Origin: Noviherbaspirillum humi
GTDB lineage: Bacteria; Pseudomonadota; Gammaproteobacteria; Burkholderiales; Burkholderiaceae_D
NCBI RefSeq assembly: GCF_900188095.1
Contig: NZ_FZOT01000001.1
Span: forward strand, 1-64,000
DNA length: 64,000 nucleotides
Direction: 5' to 3'
Of this stretch, positions 1 through 8,780 are shown piece after piece (within the stretch, counting starts at the first letter, position 1; each line of letters begins with the position of its first letter). The notes beneath the pieces are model-generated. The model was not told the origin of the DNA, searched no databases, and saw only the letters and a program-made list of their open reading frames with translations. Position numbers and translations under genes: made by a program.

Positions 1-101
<101 letters not shown>

Positions 102-171
102 CTAACGATTTGATGAGAATGTCCAGGCACGCGCCCGACCGTCTTGCTTGTATGTAGCGACTAATAAATAT

Positions 172-246
<75 letters not shown>

Positions 247-284
247 AAAGGCCGTTCGCAACACCGCGTCCAGCCGGATAACTT

Positions 285-358
285 TGGAGCGGGTGAAGGG
301 AATCGAACCCTCGTCATAAGCTTGGAAGGCTTCAGCTCTACCATTGAGCTACACCCGC
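285..358 (-). tRNA. tRNA-Gly (anticodon TCC)
   Basis: This is a 74-nt cloverleaf on the minus strand with acceptor stem GCGGGTG/CACCCGC and an encoded CCA. The anticodon loop CTTCCAA gives TCC, and the T-loop is TTCGATT. It is the middle gene of the Tyr-Gly-Thr-tuf operon. Confidence 0.97.
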
Positions 359-395
359 AAGGCAAATTCACTACCGCCAAAAACTACTCAAATTC

Positions 396-481
396 TGGTG
401 GAGGGGGCTGGATTCGAACCAGCGTACTCGTAAGAGGGCAGATTTACAGTCTGCTGCCATTAACCACTCGGCCACCCCTCC
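396..481 (-). tRNA. tRNA-Tyr (anticodon GTA)
   Basis: This is an 86-nt tRNA with a long variable arm, as expected for tyrosine. The acceptor stem is GGAGGGG/CCCCTCC with encoded CCA, and the anticodon loop CTGTAAA gives GTA. It is the first gene of the tRNA-tuf operon. Confidence 0.97.
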
Positions 482-494
482 CGGGGAACCCCAA

Positions 495-523
495 ACTATA
501 GTAAAGAGAGGCTTGAGTGTCAA
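495..523 (-). promoter_or_regulatory. Sigma-70 promoter of the tRNA-tuf operon
   Basis: On the minus strand a perfect -35 TTGACA (518-523) is followed after exactly 17 bases by -10 TATAGT (495-500). The -10 lies about 14 bases before the tRNA-Tyr 5' end. This is a strong stable-RNA type promoter reading toward the tRNAs and tuf. Confidence 0.85.
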
Positions 524-623
524 CCGGTTTTTCTGTTTGGCAGCCTTTTTTCGCTCCCGAAGCGCTTTCCTGAACAGAAATACAAGGAAATGTGGCTGGC
601 GGTGACGGCTTTGAAGCGCATCG

Positions 624-2252
624 TCAGGACGTAGACGCTGCTTCCGGTCGATGGCGCTTGTGCAGGTTCTGGTAGAGCTGAATGAGGGGAACCAGACGCG
701 GATTGGCGGCGTCGAGGCGGCGCACCGATTCAATATAGCCGCGCGCCTGCACGGCCATGCCGTCGTCCCAGCCAAGGTTGTCGAGATATTTGAGGGCGGC
801 GAGCGCCGCGTTGAAGATGACCTGCGGGTTGTTCGGCAGTCGCTGTGCCGCGGCGGCCAGCAGGTCGACCGCGCCGCGGTAATCGCCTTGCTTGGCTTTT
901 TCGGCACCATTGGCGACCAGATCGGCGACTTGGCGCCGGCTTTCCCGCGCCACCGATTCGCCGAGATCCTTGCGTCCCGCTTTTTCGAAGACCGCCAGCG
1001 CTTTCTCCATCGGCGCACCTTCCGGCGTGTTGTTCATCACGCTGAGCATGAGCTCCGTTGCGCTGCCTTCCAGATTGCTGGCAAGGCATGTTTTGGCCAG
1101 TTCCATCTTCAGCGTGTTGGAGATGTTCACCTCTGCGTTCGAGGCAGCGATGGCGGCGCCGACCTCCTCTTCCGCCTTCTGATGGTTTCCCAGGTGGGCG
1201 TGAAGAAACGCAGCGGATATCGCGCGGCAGGCCGGGCCCTTGGCGCGGTCGCCGAAGGATCGCTCCAGGTCGCGGATGATGGTCGCGGCCTGCTGCGAAT
1301 CGCCGCGGCGGACCAGGGCTTGCACCAGGCGCGCATGGTCCTCCGGGTCGCGGAACTCCGAGTAGCGGGCGCGGGCGATCACCCGCTGGAAGGACCGTTC
1401 GGCCAAGTCGAGGTCGTCCATGTCGAAGGCCACCTCGGCCAGGCGGCGCAGGCGCTTCACCGCATGCGGCGAAATGCGCACCGCGTTCTCCAGCACGAGC
1501 TTGGCTTCCTCCAGCTTGCCGCGCGCCTCCTGAGTCGCCGCCAGCCAGTCATAGGCATCCATGTAGTGGCTGTTTTCCTCGACGAGATTGTTCAGGACTT
1601 GCTCGGCCTCCTCGAAGCGCTGCTGCATGAAATACGACTTCGACAAGCCAAGCTTGGCCCAGGGCACCGCCTTGGATTCGCTCAGCCGCAGATAGACCTG
1701 CTCGGCGGCGCGGGCTTCGCCGAGATTGATATAGAGTTCGGCGCGCAACCGCATGAAGTCGGTGGCATAGCGCGGATAGCGTTCCTCGTTCTGCATGCAG
1801 CGGGCGATCGCGGCATGCGGATTGCCCTTTTCGATCAGTGCGTAGACCGGCATGAACAGTTCGCGCTTTTCCACCGCGCGGAGAATGCGCTCCAGCAAGG
1901 CATCGGCGGTGAACGGCTTCAGCAGGTAGACGCTGGGCGCCAGTTCGGCGGCGCTCACCACTTTTTCATAGGAACGCTCCGCCGTCACCATCATGAAGAT
2001 CGTGGAAAGCGGAATCAGGCGGTTATTGCGCAGGTCCTCCAGCAACTGCTGCCCATCCTGGCCGTCGCCCAGGTCGTACTCGCATAGAACGAGGTCGAAC
2101 TCACGATTGCGGATGCTGCGGATGGCGGCGCCGGCGCTGACCGCATGTTCGATCCGCGTCACGCCGCACAGCGTCAGCATGTTGTGCAGGCTGGCACGCA
2201 TGCCGGTGTGCGGCTCGATCAGGAGGGCGGTCAGGCTCGGCAGGGCTTTCAT
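624..2252 (-). CDS. Response-regulator receiver domain with TPR repeats
   Basis: This 542-residue protein has an N-terminal CheY-like receiver domain (about 1-125) followed by a long helical region (about 130-530) with TPR-like repeats such as the A-W-A-K-L-G-L and YMDAYDWLA units. The lysine of the receiver active site is present (K112 in LLKPF). The phospho-acceptor position at the end of the third strand (FDLVLCEYD) is Glu58 instead of Asp, and only one acidic residue (E13) remains in the first acidic pocket. The domain may therefore be locked in one state or act only in protein binding. No histidine kinase is adjacent. Receiver-TPR proteins of this kind are common in Burkholderiales, but their partners are mostly unknown. 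Confidence 0.85.
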   Translation of the reverse strand: MKALPSLTALLIEPHTGMRASLHNMLTLCGVTRIEHAVSAGAAIRSIRNREFDLVLCEYDLGDGQDGQQLLEDLRNNRLIPLSTIFMMVTAERSYEKVVSAAELAPSVYLLKPFTADALLERILRAVEKRELFMPVYALIEKGNPHAAIARCMQNEERYPRYATDFMRLRAELYINLGEARAAEQVYLRLSESKAVPWAKLGLSKSYFMQQRFEEAEQVLNNLVEENSHYMDAYDWLAATQEARGKLEEAKLVLENAVRISPHAVKRLRRLAEVAFDMDDLDLAERSFQRVIARARYSEFRDPEDHARLVQALVRRGDSQQAATIIRDLERSFGDRAKGPACRAISAAFLHAHLGNHQKAEEEVGAAIAASNAEVNISNTLKMELAKTCLASNLEGSATELMLSVMNNTPEGAPMEKALAVFEKAGRKDLGESVARESRRQVADLVANGAEKAKQGDYRGAVDLLAAAAQRLPNNPQVIFNAALAALKYLDNLGWDDGMAVQARGYIESVRRLDAANPRLVPLIQLYQNLHKRHRPEAASTS

Positions 2253-2400
2253 GGACGTGACTTGATGAAGGGCGAAGTCCCTTCCGCCGAAGCTGGCCGG
2301 GATGGCACAGAATTGAACGCAGGAAATTCGGCGGCAAGGGCTTCAACATACCAGTACTCGACCGAAAAGCAAACTCCCGCTTTACCGAAAGGGAGCCGGT

Positions 2401-3858
2401 TCAGCTTCCCGTTGGCCGCGCCCCCGTTCCTATCGGCTTCATGCGCCATGCCGCGACCACGGCGAGCAGGCACAGCGCCGCTACGAATAGAAATGTTTCA
2501 TTAAAGGCATGCAGACGTTCGCCGCCCGCCGCGCCGGCACCGGCCGCCAAGCCGGTGTGATGCACCGCCAGGCGCCATTCGAGCACGATGCCGACCAGGC
2601 TGATGCCGATGGCGCCGCCGAGCTGGCGCAGGAAATTGATGGTGCTGGCGCCTTGGGCGATCAGGGTCTTGTCCAGGCCGCGCATCGAGCCGAGGCTGAG
2701 CGAAGGCAGCACGAAGCCGAGGCCGATGCGGCCGACCACCGACCAGATGGTCAGCATCAGGTAGCTGCTGGCCGACGGGCCGCTGGCCAGCATGGCGAAG
2801 GACAGCGCCAGCAGGATCAGCCCGGCGGAAACCAGCAGGCTGGGCGCCACCTTGTCCGCCAGCTTGCCGGCCAGGATGATGACCAGCCCCAGCACGATGC
2901 CTGCCGGCAGCAGGAGCAGGCCGGCTTCGGATGGCGCGTAGCCGAGCGCCATCTGCATGAACACCGGCAGCAGATAGGTGGAACCGAACAGGCCGGCGCC
3001 GTAGATGAAGGCCACCAGCGCGCCCATGGTGAACTGGCGGTAGCGGAACAGGGAAAGGTCGAGCAGGCCATGCTCGGCGCGCAGCTGATAGGCGATGAAG
3101 GCAATGAGGCCGGCCAGGCCCACCGCCAGCAGCAGTCCGCCCTGCAGCGGCGCCTGGCGCACTTCCACCAGGCCATTGAGCAGGCCGATGGTGCACAGGC
3201 TGGCCAGCACCAGCCCCTTCCAGTCCAGCGCCCGGGCCTCGCCCATCATCGAGGAGGCCAGCGGCAGCACGCGCCGCACCAGCACCAGCACCGCCAGGCA
3301 GAACGGGACGACCACGAAGAAGATCGAGCGCCAGCCGAACTGCTCCACCAGGAAGCCGCCGACGCTGGGGCCGATGGCCGGCGCCAGCACCACGCCGAAG
3401 CCGAAGATGCCCATCGCCTTGCCCTGCTCGTTCGGCTCGAAGGCGCGCATGATGACGATCGCCGGAATGGGCTGCAGGATGCCGGCGGCCAGACCTTCGG
3501 CCACCCGCATCGACAACAGCATCGGATAGTTCAAGCTGAACCCGCCGACCACGCCGCCGATCAGCAACAGCAGGATGGCGCCGGAATAAGTGCGGCGCAG
3601 GCCGAAGCGCAGTAGGAACCAGGGCGTGGTCAGCATCGACAGCGTCATCGCCAGCATGAAACCGGCCGACACCCATTGCGCCCGCTCCTGCCCGAGGGTG
3701 AAATGCCGGCTCAGGTCCGGCACCGCGACGTTGACGATGGTGGAAGATACGACCGACGCCATGGTACCGACCATCACCGTCAGCAGCACCAGCCACTTGT
3801 AGCGGGCGCCGAAGCGCTCCCGCAGCTGTTCAAGGGTCAGGGGCGTGGCGTTGGGCAT
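2401..3858 (-). CDS. DHA2-family MFS multidrug efflux permease (EmrB/QacA type)
   Basis: This is a 485-residue integral membrane protein with about 14 hydrophobic segments, as in the DHA2 branch of the major facilitator superfamily (drug:proton antiport). It carries the family motifs STIVNVAVPDL near residue 40, WVSAGFMLAMTLSMLTTPW near 62-80 and RFGLRRTY after the second helix pair. No EmrA-like membrane-fusion partner or TetR/MarR regulator is next to it, so it may work alone or with a partner encoded elsewhere. The substrate cannot be read from the sequence. It is separated from the receiver-TPR gene by about 150 bases with no clear signal. Confidence 0.88.
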   Translation of the reverse strand: MPNATPLTLEQLRERFGARYKWLVLLTVMVGTMASVVSSTIVNVAVPDLSRHFTLGQERAQWVSAGFMLAMTLSMLTTPWFLLRFGLRRTYSGAILLLLIGGVVGGFSLNYPMLLSMRVAEGLAAGILQPIPAIVIMRAFEPNEQGKAMGIFGFGVVLAPAIGPSVGGFLVEQFGWRSIFFVVVPFCLAVLVLVRRVLPLASSMMGEARALDWKGLVLASLCTIGLLNGLVEVRQAPLQGGLLLAVGLAGLIAFIAYQLRAEHGLLDLSLFRYRQFTMGALVAFIYGAGLFGSTYLLPVFMQMALGYAPSEAGLLLLPAGIVLGLVIILAGKLADKVAPSLLVSAGLILLALSFAMLASGPSASSYLMLTIWSVVGRIGLGFVLPSLSLGSMRGLDKTLIAQGASTINFLRQLGGAIGISLVGIVLEWRLAVHHTGLAAGAGAAGGERLHAFNETFLFVAALCLLAVVAAWRMKPIGTGARPTGS

Positions 3859-3970
3859 GTCAGCGTTGTTCTTGTGATGTTGATAATTCTCGGCGAGCCA
3901 GGCGCCCGCTCGAGCCCGCTCATTCTAGCGAGCAAATCGACGGCTTACAGCGCCTCGCCGCAGACGCGCA

Positions 3971-4171
3971 TCAAAGATGGACCAGTTCGGCGATCAGGAA
4001 GGCCAGCGCCGACCAGAGCAGGGTCGAACCGAAGGGCAGGCACAGAGTTACGCTGCGCAGGCGGAAGCGGACATCGCCCGGCAGGCGGCCGACGCCGAGC
4101 CGGCCGAGTTCCGGCAGCAGCGGATAGAAGACGGCGAGGCCGAGGAAGATGGCGGCGACCCAGCGGATCAT
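3971..4171 (-). CDS. DUF2905 small membrane protein, copy 2
   Basis: This 66-residue protein has two hydrophobic helices joined by the conserved GVGRLPGDVRF loop typical of DUF2905. Its function is unknown. It is a close relative of the gene immediately upstream (4182-4379): both start MIRWV and share the LGxGRLPGDVRF core. The two genes are separated by only 10 bases and are probably co-transcribed with the MidA-like methyltransferase gene. Confidence 0.8.
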   Translation of the reverse strand: MIRWVAAIFLGLAVFYPLLPELGRLGVGRLPGDVRFRLRSVTLCLPFGSTLLWSALAFLIAELVHL

Positions 4172-4181
4172 GGTGGGGCGT

Positions 4182-4379
4182 TCAGCGCAGCAGGCGGGCG
4201 ATGAGCACCACCAGCATCGACATCAGCACGGTGGAGGCGAACGGCAGGAACACCTTGCGGCCGAAAAGGGTGAAGCGGACATCGCCCGGCAGGCGGCCGA
4301 TGCCGAGCTTCTCCAGCCATGGCAGCAGCGAGGAGAACACGACCAGGGCGATGAAGATGGTGAGGACCCAGCGGATCAT
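4182..4379 (-). CDS. DUF2905 small membrane protein, copy 1
   Basis: This 65-residue protein starts at the ATG at 4379 (MIRWVLTIFIALVV). A longer reading frame upstream exists, but it overlaps the methyltransferase gene out of frame and is not supported. There are two transmembrane helices with the DUF2905 loop GIGRLPGDVRF between them. The C-terminal segment FGRKVFLPFASTVLMS matches the family pattern of a charged strand followed by a second helix. It is tandem with a second DUF2905 gene, which suggests a local duplication. Function is unknown. Confidence 0.8.
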   Translation of the reverse strand: MIRWVLTIFIALVVFSSLLPWLEKLGIGRLPGDVRFTLFGRKVFLPFASTVLMSMLVVLIARLLR

Positions 4380-4413
4380 GGAAGCCTTATCGAAGTGACA
4401 TGTGGGCAGCCGC

Positions 4414-5553
4414 TCACAGGCGGTGGCTGCGGTCGCCGCGCGCCAAATGCTGCGGCAGCGCCAGGTTCCGGCCCAGCACCAGCACCTTGAACAATTCGCC
4501 CATCTCCGCCGGCGACACCAGCTTTTGCAGCGCGTTGGATTGCGGCAGGAAGCGCAGCGCATCCTCCGGCGGCGTGCGCAGGAGCAGCTCGCCGATGCCG
4601 GCGGCGATCAGGAAGGCGGCCTGACTGGTGTAGCACAGCACCTCCAGGCCGGCCTCGGCGCCGACCCGCGCCATGGCGCTGAAGTCGACGTGGGCGGTGA
4701 TGTCCTGCAGGCCCGGCAGGTAGAACGGGTCGGCGTGCGAATGGTGCCGGTAGTGGCACATCAGCGTACCCTGGCGGCGCTGCGGCAGATAGTATTCATG
4801 CGCCGGAAAGCCGTAATCGATGAAGATGGCCGCTGCGCCGGCGTCCAGCATGGCGCCGAGCGAGGCGATGAAACCGCAGGCCACCGGATGCACTTCGGTC
4901 AGGTAGCCGGGCGGCAGACCGTCCGCCTCGGGGATCTGCGCCGCCAGCGCCGGTTCGCAGTCGCGGTCGGCGAAGGCGAAGCCATCGTGCGCCGCCACGA
5001 CGCCGCGCCGAAGCCAGCCGGACTCGCCCTTCACCACCAGTTCCACCGGCATCGCGTCCAGCACCTCGTTGCCCAGGACCACGCCGGAAAACGCGGGCGG
5101 CAGCGCGTCCAGCCACGCAACCTGGGGAAAATCCGCCAGGGTGTCGCGCTGGCGTGCACGCAGCTCGCCGGACAGGTCGACGATCTCGTAGCGCTCCACC
5201 TCGACGCCGAGCTGGCGCAATTCGGTCAGCACGTCCTTGGCCAGCTTGCCGCTGCCGGCGCCGAATTCCAGGATGCGCGGCGCAGTCTGCCCAAGCAAAT
5301 CCGCCGCGACCCGGGCCAGGGCCTGGCCGAAAAGCGGCGTAATCTCGGGAGCGGTTGTAAAATCCCCGTCTTTGCCGAGTTTCGCCGAGCCGCCGCTGTA
5401 ATAGCCGAGGTCCGGCGCATACAGCGCCAGTTCCATGTAGCGCGAGAACGGGATCCAGCCGCCGGCCTGGCGAATGTCGTCGAGGATTGCCTGCCTGAGC
5501 CGTTGCGATGCCGACAAGGCGTCGGGCGAGGGTGCGGGAAGAGACGAATGCAT
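4414..5553 (-). CDS. MidA/NDUFAF7-family SAM-dependent methyltransferase
   Basis: This 379-residue class I methyltransferase belongs to COG1565/DUF185. Markers are LGYYSGG and DFTTAPEITPLFGQ in the N-terminal third, the SAM-binding motif ILEFGAGSGKLA near residue 95, and NEVLDAMPVE downstream, which is characteristic of MidA. Eukaryotic NDUFAF7 methylates an arginine of a complex I subunit; the bacterial target is not settled. The ATG at 5553 is chosen because upstream codons of this frame run into the divergent SDR gene. It is divergent from that SDR gene, with about 100 bases between start codons. Confidence 0.85.
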   Translation of the reverse strand: MHSSLPAPSPDALSASQRLRQAILDDIRQAGGWIPFSRYMELALYAPDLGYYSGGSAKLGKDGDFTTAPEITPLFGQALARVAADLLGQTAPRILEFGAGSGKLAKDVLTELRQLGVEVERYEIVDLSGELRARQRDTLADFPQVAWLDALPPAFSGVVLGNEVLDAMPVELVVKGESGWLRRGVVAAHDGFAFADRDCEPALAAQIPEADGLPPGYLTEVHPVACGFIASLGAMLDAGAAAIFIDYGFPAHEYYLPQRRQGTLMCHYRHHSHADPFYLPGLQDITAHVDFSAMARVGAEAGLEVLCYTSQAAFLIAAGIGELLLRTPPEDALRFLPQSNALQKLVSPAEMGELFKVLVLGRNLALPQHLARGDRSHRL

Positions 5554-5658
5554 CGCGCTATTGTATTGGGTATTGATGCCGGCCGGGCGGCGCCAGACCC
5601 GTCCGTCGCGACGCTGTGACGCCCAAGCGCTCCAACCAACCGCAGAACCGTGCCAACC

Positions 5659-6432
5659 ATGACAGCAGATATCCGCAAGACCGCCCTCGTGACCGGCGCC
5701 GCCAGGCGTATCGGCCGCAGCATCGCGCTGGCGCTGGCACGCGACGGCTGGGATGTGGTGGTGCACTACCGCGGCTCGGCCGACGAAGCGCAGGCCACAG
5801 CGCAGGAAATCCGCAGCCTCGGCCGGCGCGCCGCCGCGGTGGCCTGCGACCTGGCGGACGCCGCGGCCGCGGCACGGCTGCCGGCGCAGGCGGCGCAGGC
5901 GATTGGAGCGGCGCGCCTGGATTGCATCGTCAATAACGCTTCGCTGTTCGAGCACGACGATCCGGCGCACTTCTCGCCCGGCCTGCTCGATGCCCACATG
6001 CGCGCCAACCTGGCGGCGCCGCTGGTGCTGGCGCAGCAGCTGCATGCCGCCACGCCGGACGGCGCGCAGGCGGTGGTGATCAACCTGCTGGACCAGAAGC
6101 TGTACAACCCGAACCCGGATTTCCTGTCTTATACCTTGTCCAAGGCGGCGCTGCAGTCGGCCACGGTGCTGCTGGCGCAGGCGCTGGCGCCGAAGCTGCG
6201 GGTGGTGGGCGTGGCGCCGGGCATCACGCTGGTCTCCGGCGACCAGACCGAGGACGGCTTCGTCAAGGCGCACGCGATGACGCCGCTCGGCCGCTCCAGC
6301 ACGCCGCAGGACGTGGCCGAGACGGTCTGCTTCGCGGCGCGCAATCCGGCGCTGACCGGCACCACCATCCTGGTCGACGGCGGCCAGCATCTGATGCCGC
6401 TGCAGCGCGATGTCATGTTCATAGCCAAGTAG
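5659..6432 (+). CDS. SDR-family oxidoreductase, pteridine-reductase-like
   Basis: This is a 257-residue Rossmann-fold short-chain dehydrogenase. It has the cofactor motif TGAARRIG with an Arg-rich loop typical of NADPH-dependent pteridine reductases (PTR1/FolM group), NNAS, and the catalytic YTLSK pair. The C-terminal DGGQHLMP is the usual SDR ending. The ATG at 5659 is preferred; an in-frame GTG lies three codons upstream. The dihydroneopterin aldolase gene folB follows 55 bases downstream, which supports a role in reducing dihydropterins, though other carbonyl substrates remain possible. Confidence 0.8.
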   Translation: MTADIRKTALVTGAARRIGRSIALALARDGWDVVVHYRGSADEAQATAQEIRSLGRRAAAVACDLADAAAAARLPAQAAQAIGAARLDCIVNNASLFEHDDPAHFSPGLLDAHMRANLAAPLVLAQQLHAATPDGAQAVVINLLDQKLYNPNPDFLSYTLSKAALQSATVLLAQALAPKLRVVGVAPGITLVSGDQTEDGFVKAHAMTPLGRSSTPQDVAETVCFAARNPALTGTTILVDGGQHLMPLQRDVMFIAK

Positions 6433-6487
6433 CGCCCCGTTTTCCCTTTTCACAGCACGCGCTGTCCATTTAGCAAACTGTCATCCT

Positions 6488-6880
6488 ATGCCTTCTCCCC
6501 TCACCCATCCCCGCCTCGCCGATTGCCGCCGCCTGTTCCTGCGCAATTACGAAGTCATGATCAACATCGGCGTGCACGAATTCGAAAAGAAGGGGGAACA
6601 GCGCGTGCTGATCAACGTCGACCTCTTCATCCCGCTGGCGGAATCGACGCCGAAGGAAGACCATCTGCAGGAGGTGGTGGATTACGACTTCATGCGCGAT
6701 ACCATCGCCCGCCGCATGGCGCTCGGCCACATCCACCTGCAGGAAACCTTGTGCGACGACGTGGCGCGCGAGATGCTCGCCCATCCGAAGGTGCGGGCGG
6801 TGCGGGTCTCGACCGAAAAACCCGATGTCTATCCCGACTGCGACGCGGTCGGGGTGGAAGTGTTCCACATCAAGGGCTGA
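6488..6880 (+). CDS. folB: Dihydroneopterin aldolase
   Basis: This 130-residue protein carries the FolB hallmarks: [20 protein letters not shown] (substrate pocket with the conserved Glu), DYDFMRD, and the C-terminal VSTEKPD with the catalytic Lys. It cleaves 7,8-dihydroneopterin to 6-hydroxymethyl-7,8-dihydropterin and glycolaldehyde in folate synthesis. It lies between a pteridine-reductase-like SDR and ttcA in the same direction, and the TGA stop is one base from the ttcA ATG, so translation is probably coupled. Confidence 0.93.
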   Translation: MPSPLTHPRLADCRRLFLRNYEVMINIGVHEFEKKGEQRVLINVDLFIPLAESTPKEDHLQEVVDYDFMRDTIARRMALGHIHLQETLCDDVAREMLAHPKVRAVRVSTEKPDVYPDCDAVGVEVFHIKG

Positions 6881-6881
6881 C

Positions 6882-7808
6882 ATGAACAGCAATACCGAAT
6901 TGCAGGCCGATGCCGCCAGCCTGAAGAAGGCGGAAAAGATCGCTTACGAAAACAACAAGCTGCACAAGCGCCTGTGCCGCCTGGTGGGCCAGGCGATCGG
7001 CGACTTCAACATGATCGAGGACGGCGACAAGGTCATGGTGTGCCTGTCCGGCGGCAAGGACAGCTACGCCCTGCTCGACATCCTGCTGACGCTGCGCGAA
7101 CGGGCGCCGATCCGCTTCGACATCGTCGCCGTCAACCTCGACCAGAAGCAGCCCAACTTCCCGGCCGACGTGCTGCCCGCCTACCTGGAAAAGATCGGCG
7201 TGCCGTACCACATCGAAAACCAGGATACCTACAGCATCGTCAAGCGCGTGGTCCCGGAAGGCAAGACCACCTGCGCCCTGTGCTCGCGCCTGCGCCGCGG
7301 CATCCTGTACCGGGTGGCGGGCGAGCTCGGCGCGACCAAGATCGCGCTCGGCCATCACCGCGACGACATCCTGGAAACCTTCTTCCTCAACATGTTTTTC
7401 GGCGCCAAGCTGAAGGGCATGCCGCCCAAGCTGCAATCGGACGATGGCAAGAACGTGGTGATCCGGCCGCTGGCTTACGTCAAGGAAGCCGACCTGGAAC
7501 GCTACGCGCAGGTGAAGGGCTTCCCGATCATTCCCTGCGATCTGTGCGGCAGCCAGGAAAACCTGCAGCGCAAGCAGATCAAGGCCATGCTGCGCGAATG
7601 GGAGAAGCGCTTCCCGGGCCGGGTGGAGAACCTGTTCTCGGCGCTGTCGACCGTGGTGCCGTCGCATCTGATGGACCGCAGCATGTTCGACTTCGCCACG
7701 CTGAAGGCGGGCGGCGAGGCGCTGCCCGACGGCGACATTGCCTTCGACGAGGAGCCGTGCGCGCCGCCGGCCGGCAACGTGATCCGCTTCGAAGCGCTGG
7801 ACGATTGA
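6882..7808 (+). CDS. ttcA: tRNA 2-thiocytidine(32) synthetase TtcA
   Basis: This 308-residue protein has the PP-loop SGGKDS at 56-61, the Cys pair C131/C134 (CALC), the motif [14 protein letters not shown], and C219/C222 (CDLC). These are the signatures of TtcA, the Fe-S enzyme that thiolates C32 of certain tRNAs. The start is the ATG one base after the folB stop; the frame extends upstream into folB but that part is not a family match. The gene is convergent with the DUF6279 lipoprotein gene. Confidence 0.95.
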   Translation: MNSNTELQADAASLKKAEKIAYENNKLHKRLCRLVGQAIGDFNMIEDGDKVMVCLSGGKDSYALLDILLTLRERAPIRFDIVAVNLDQKQPNFPADVLPAYLEKIGVPYHIENQDTYSIVKRVVPEGKTTCALCSRLRRGILYRVAGELGATKIALGHHRDDILETFFLNMFFGAKLKGMPPKLQSDDGKNVVIRPLAYVKEADLERYAQVKGFPIIPCDLCGSQENLQRKQIKAMLREWEKRFPGRVENLFSALSTVVPSHLMDRSMFDFATLKAGGEALPDGDIAFDEEPCAPPAGNVIRFEALDD

Positions 7809-7829
7809 GCGATTGAGCCCGGCGATTGA

Positions 7830-7849
7830 GCCCGGCAACCGAGCCGGGC
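7830..7849. terminator. Candidate hairpin between convergent genes
   Basis: GCCCGGC (7830-7836) and GCCGGGC (7843-7849) form a 7-bp stem around the loop AACCGA in the short gap between the convergent ttcA and lipoprotein stops. There is no clear T-run on either side, so it is a possible bidirectional attenuator, not a sure intrinsic terminator. Confidence 0.35.
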
Positions 7850-7871
7850 GGCCGGGCCAGTTAATGCGGCC

Positions 7872-8765
7872 TCAGTCGCGCGCCGCCAGGTTGTGGCAAT
7901 CGTCGATCCACTGCTGCAGGCGCCGGGCGGCATGCGCCTTCTGCTCCGGGGTGGCAAGGTTGACAATGGCCGCCAGCATGCCGGCATTGGCCTTGGTGGC
8001 GGCATCGGAGAAAGTCTTGTGCCTGGTATCGCCGAAGTAGTTGAAACTGCGGTCGACATAGTCGCGGATCATGCGCATGGCCGCTTCCTTGGCGGGCTTT
8101 TCGTCATGGATGCGCCTGAGCATGGCGACCATCTCTTCCTGCCGCCGCACGCGTTCCTCCAGGCCCACCTCGTTATCGAGCGGCCGGGCGTCGGAAAGCG
8201 TCCGGATCTGTGACTCCTGTTCGCTGCTGAAACTGCCGAACCAGTACTCAGCCTGCTTCATGACTTTCTTGAACCGGTTGCGTTGACGCTGGTCAACGTC
8301 GCCACGGAGATACTCTTTACGATAGTTTTCATTATTGGAAGCAAACTTTCCTTCAAGATGCGCAATCTGCTGCGGCTGAAGTGAAAGCGCCAGCTCCGCA
8401 AGGTCCGGCAGGACGTGGTCCACCACGGTAAGCATGCGTTTTCTGAAGGCGTCGTAATACGCCAGCGCATCGGCTTCGGTGGCTGGGCGCTGAACCTGCT
8501 GCTGTGCCTTGCCCAGCAGTTGAGCGTAATCAGGGAGCTGGGTTTTTCGATGCCACGCGAAGAAATTGTCGATATGCTTCTTGACCCACGGCTGCTGGCT
8601 GGACTCGAAATCCACGTAGCCGTTGAGCCACCAGTAGCTGACCGTTTCGCCATTGCTGTATCCGAGCCGCAGTGCGCTGCAGCCGGCGAGCAGCACGGCC
8701 AGCAGCAACAGACCGCTTCTTGCGATCCAGGAGCGAAAAGCCTGCGTGATAGAATCTTGCGTCAC
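7872..8765 (-). CDS. DUF6279-family lipoprotein
   Basis: This 297-residue predicted lipoprotein uses a GTG start (8765) preceded by AGAGGA. There is no ATG before the signal peptide, and the GTG places a normal n-region and hydrophobic stretch ahead of the lipobox LLAGC with the lipidated Cys at about residue 29. The mature part begins with SALRLGYSNGETVSYWWLNGYVDF and is rich in charged helices, as in the DUF6279 family. Function is unknown. Its start codon lies only 15 bases from the divergent glmU start, so the two promoters must reach into each other's genes. Confidence 0.8.
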   Translation of the reverse strand: MTQDSITQAFRSWIARSGLLLLAVLLAGCSALRLGYSNGETVSYWWLNGYVDFESSQQPWVKKHIDNFFAWHRKTQLPDYAQLLGKAQQQVQRPATEADALAYYDAFRKRMLTVVDHVLPDLAELALSLQPQQIAHLEGKFASNNENYRKEYLRGDVDQRQRNRFKKVMKQAEYWFGSFSSEQESQIRTLSDARPLDNEVGLEERVRRQEEMVAMLRRIHDEKPAKEAAMRMIRDYVDRSFNYFGDTRHKTFSDAATKANAGMLAAIVNLATPEQKAHAARRLQQWIDDCHNLAARD

Positions 8766-8780
8766 TTCAACTAATCCTCT

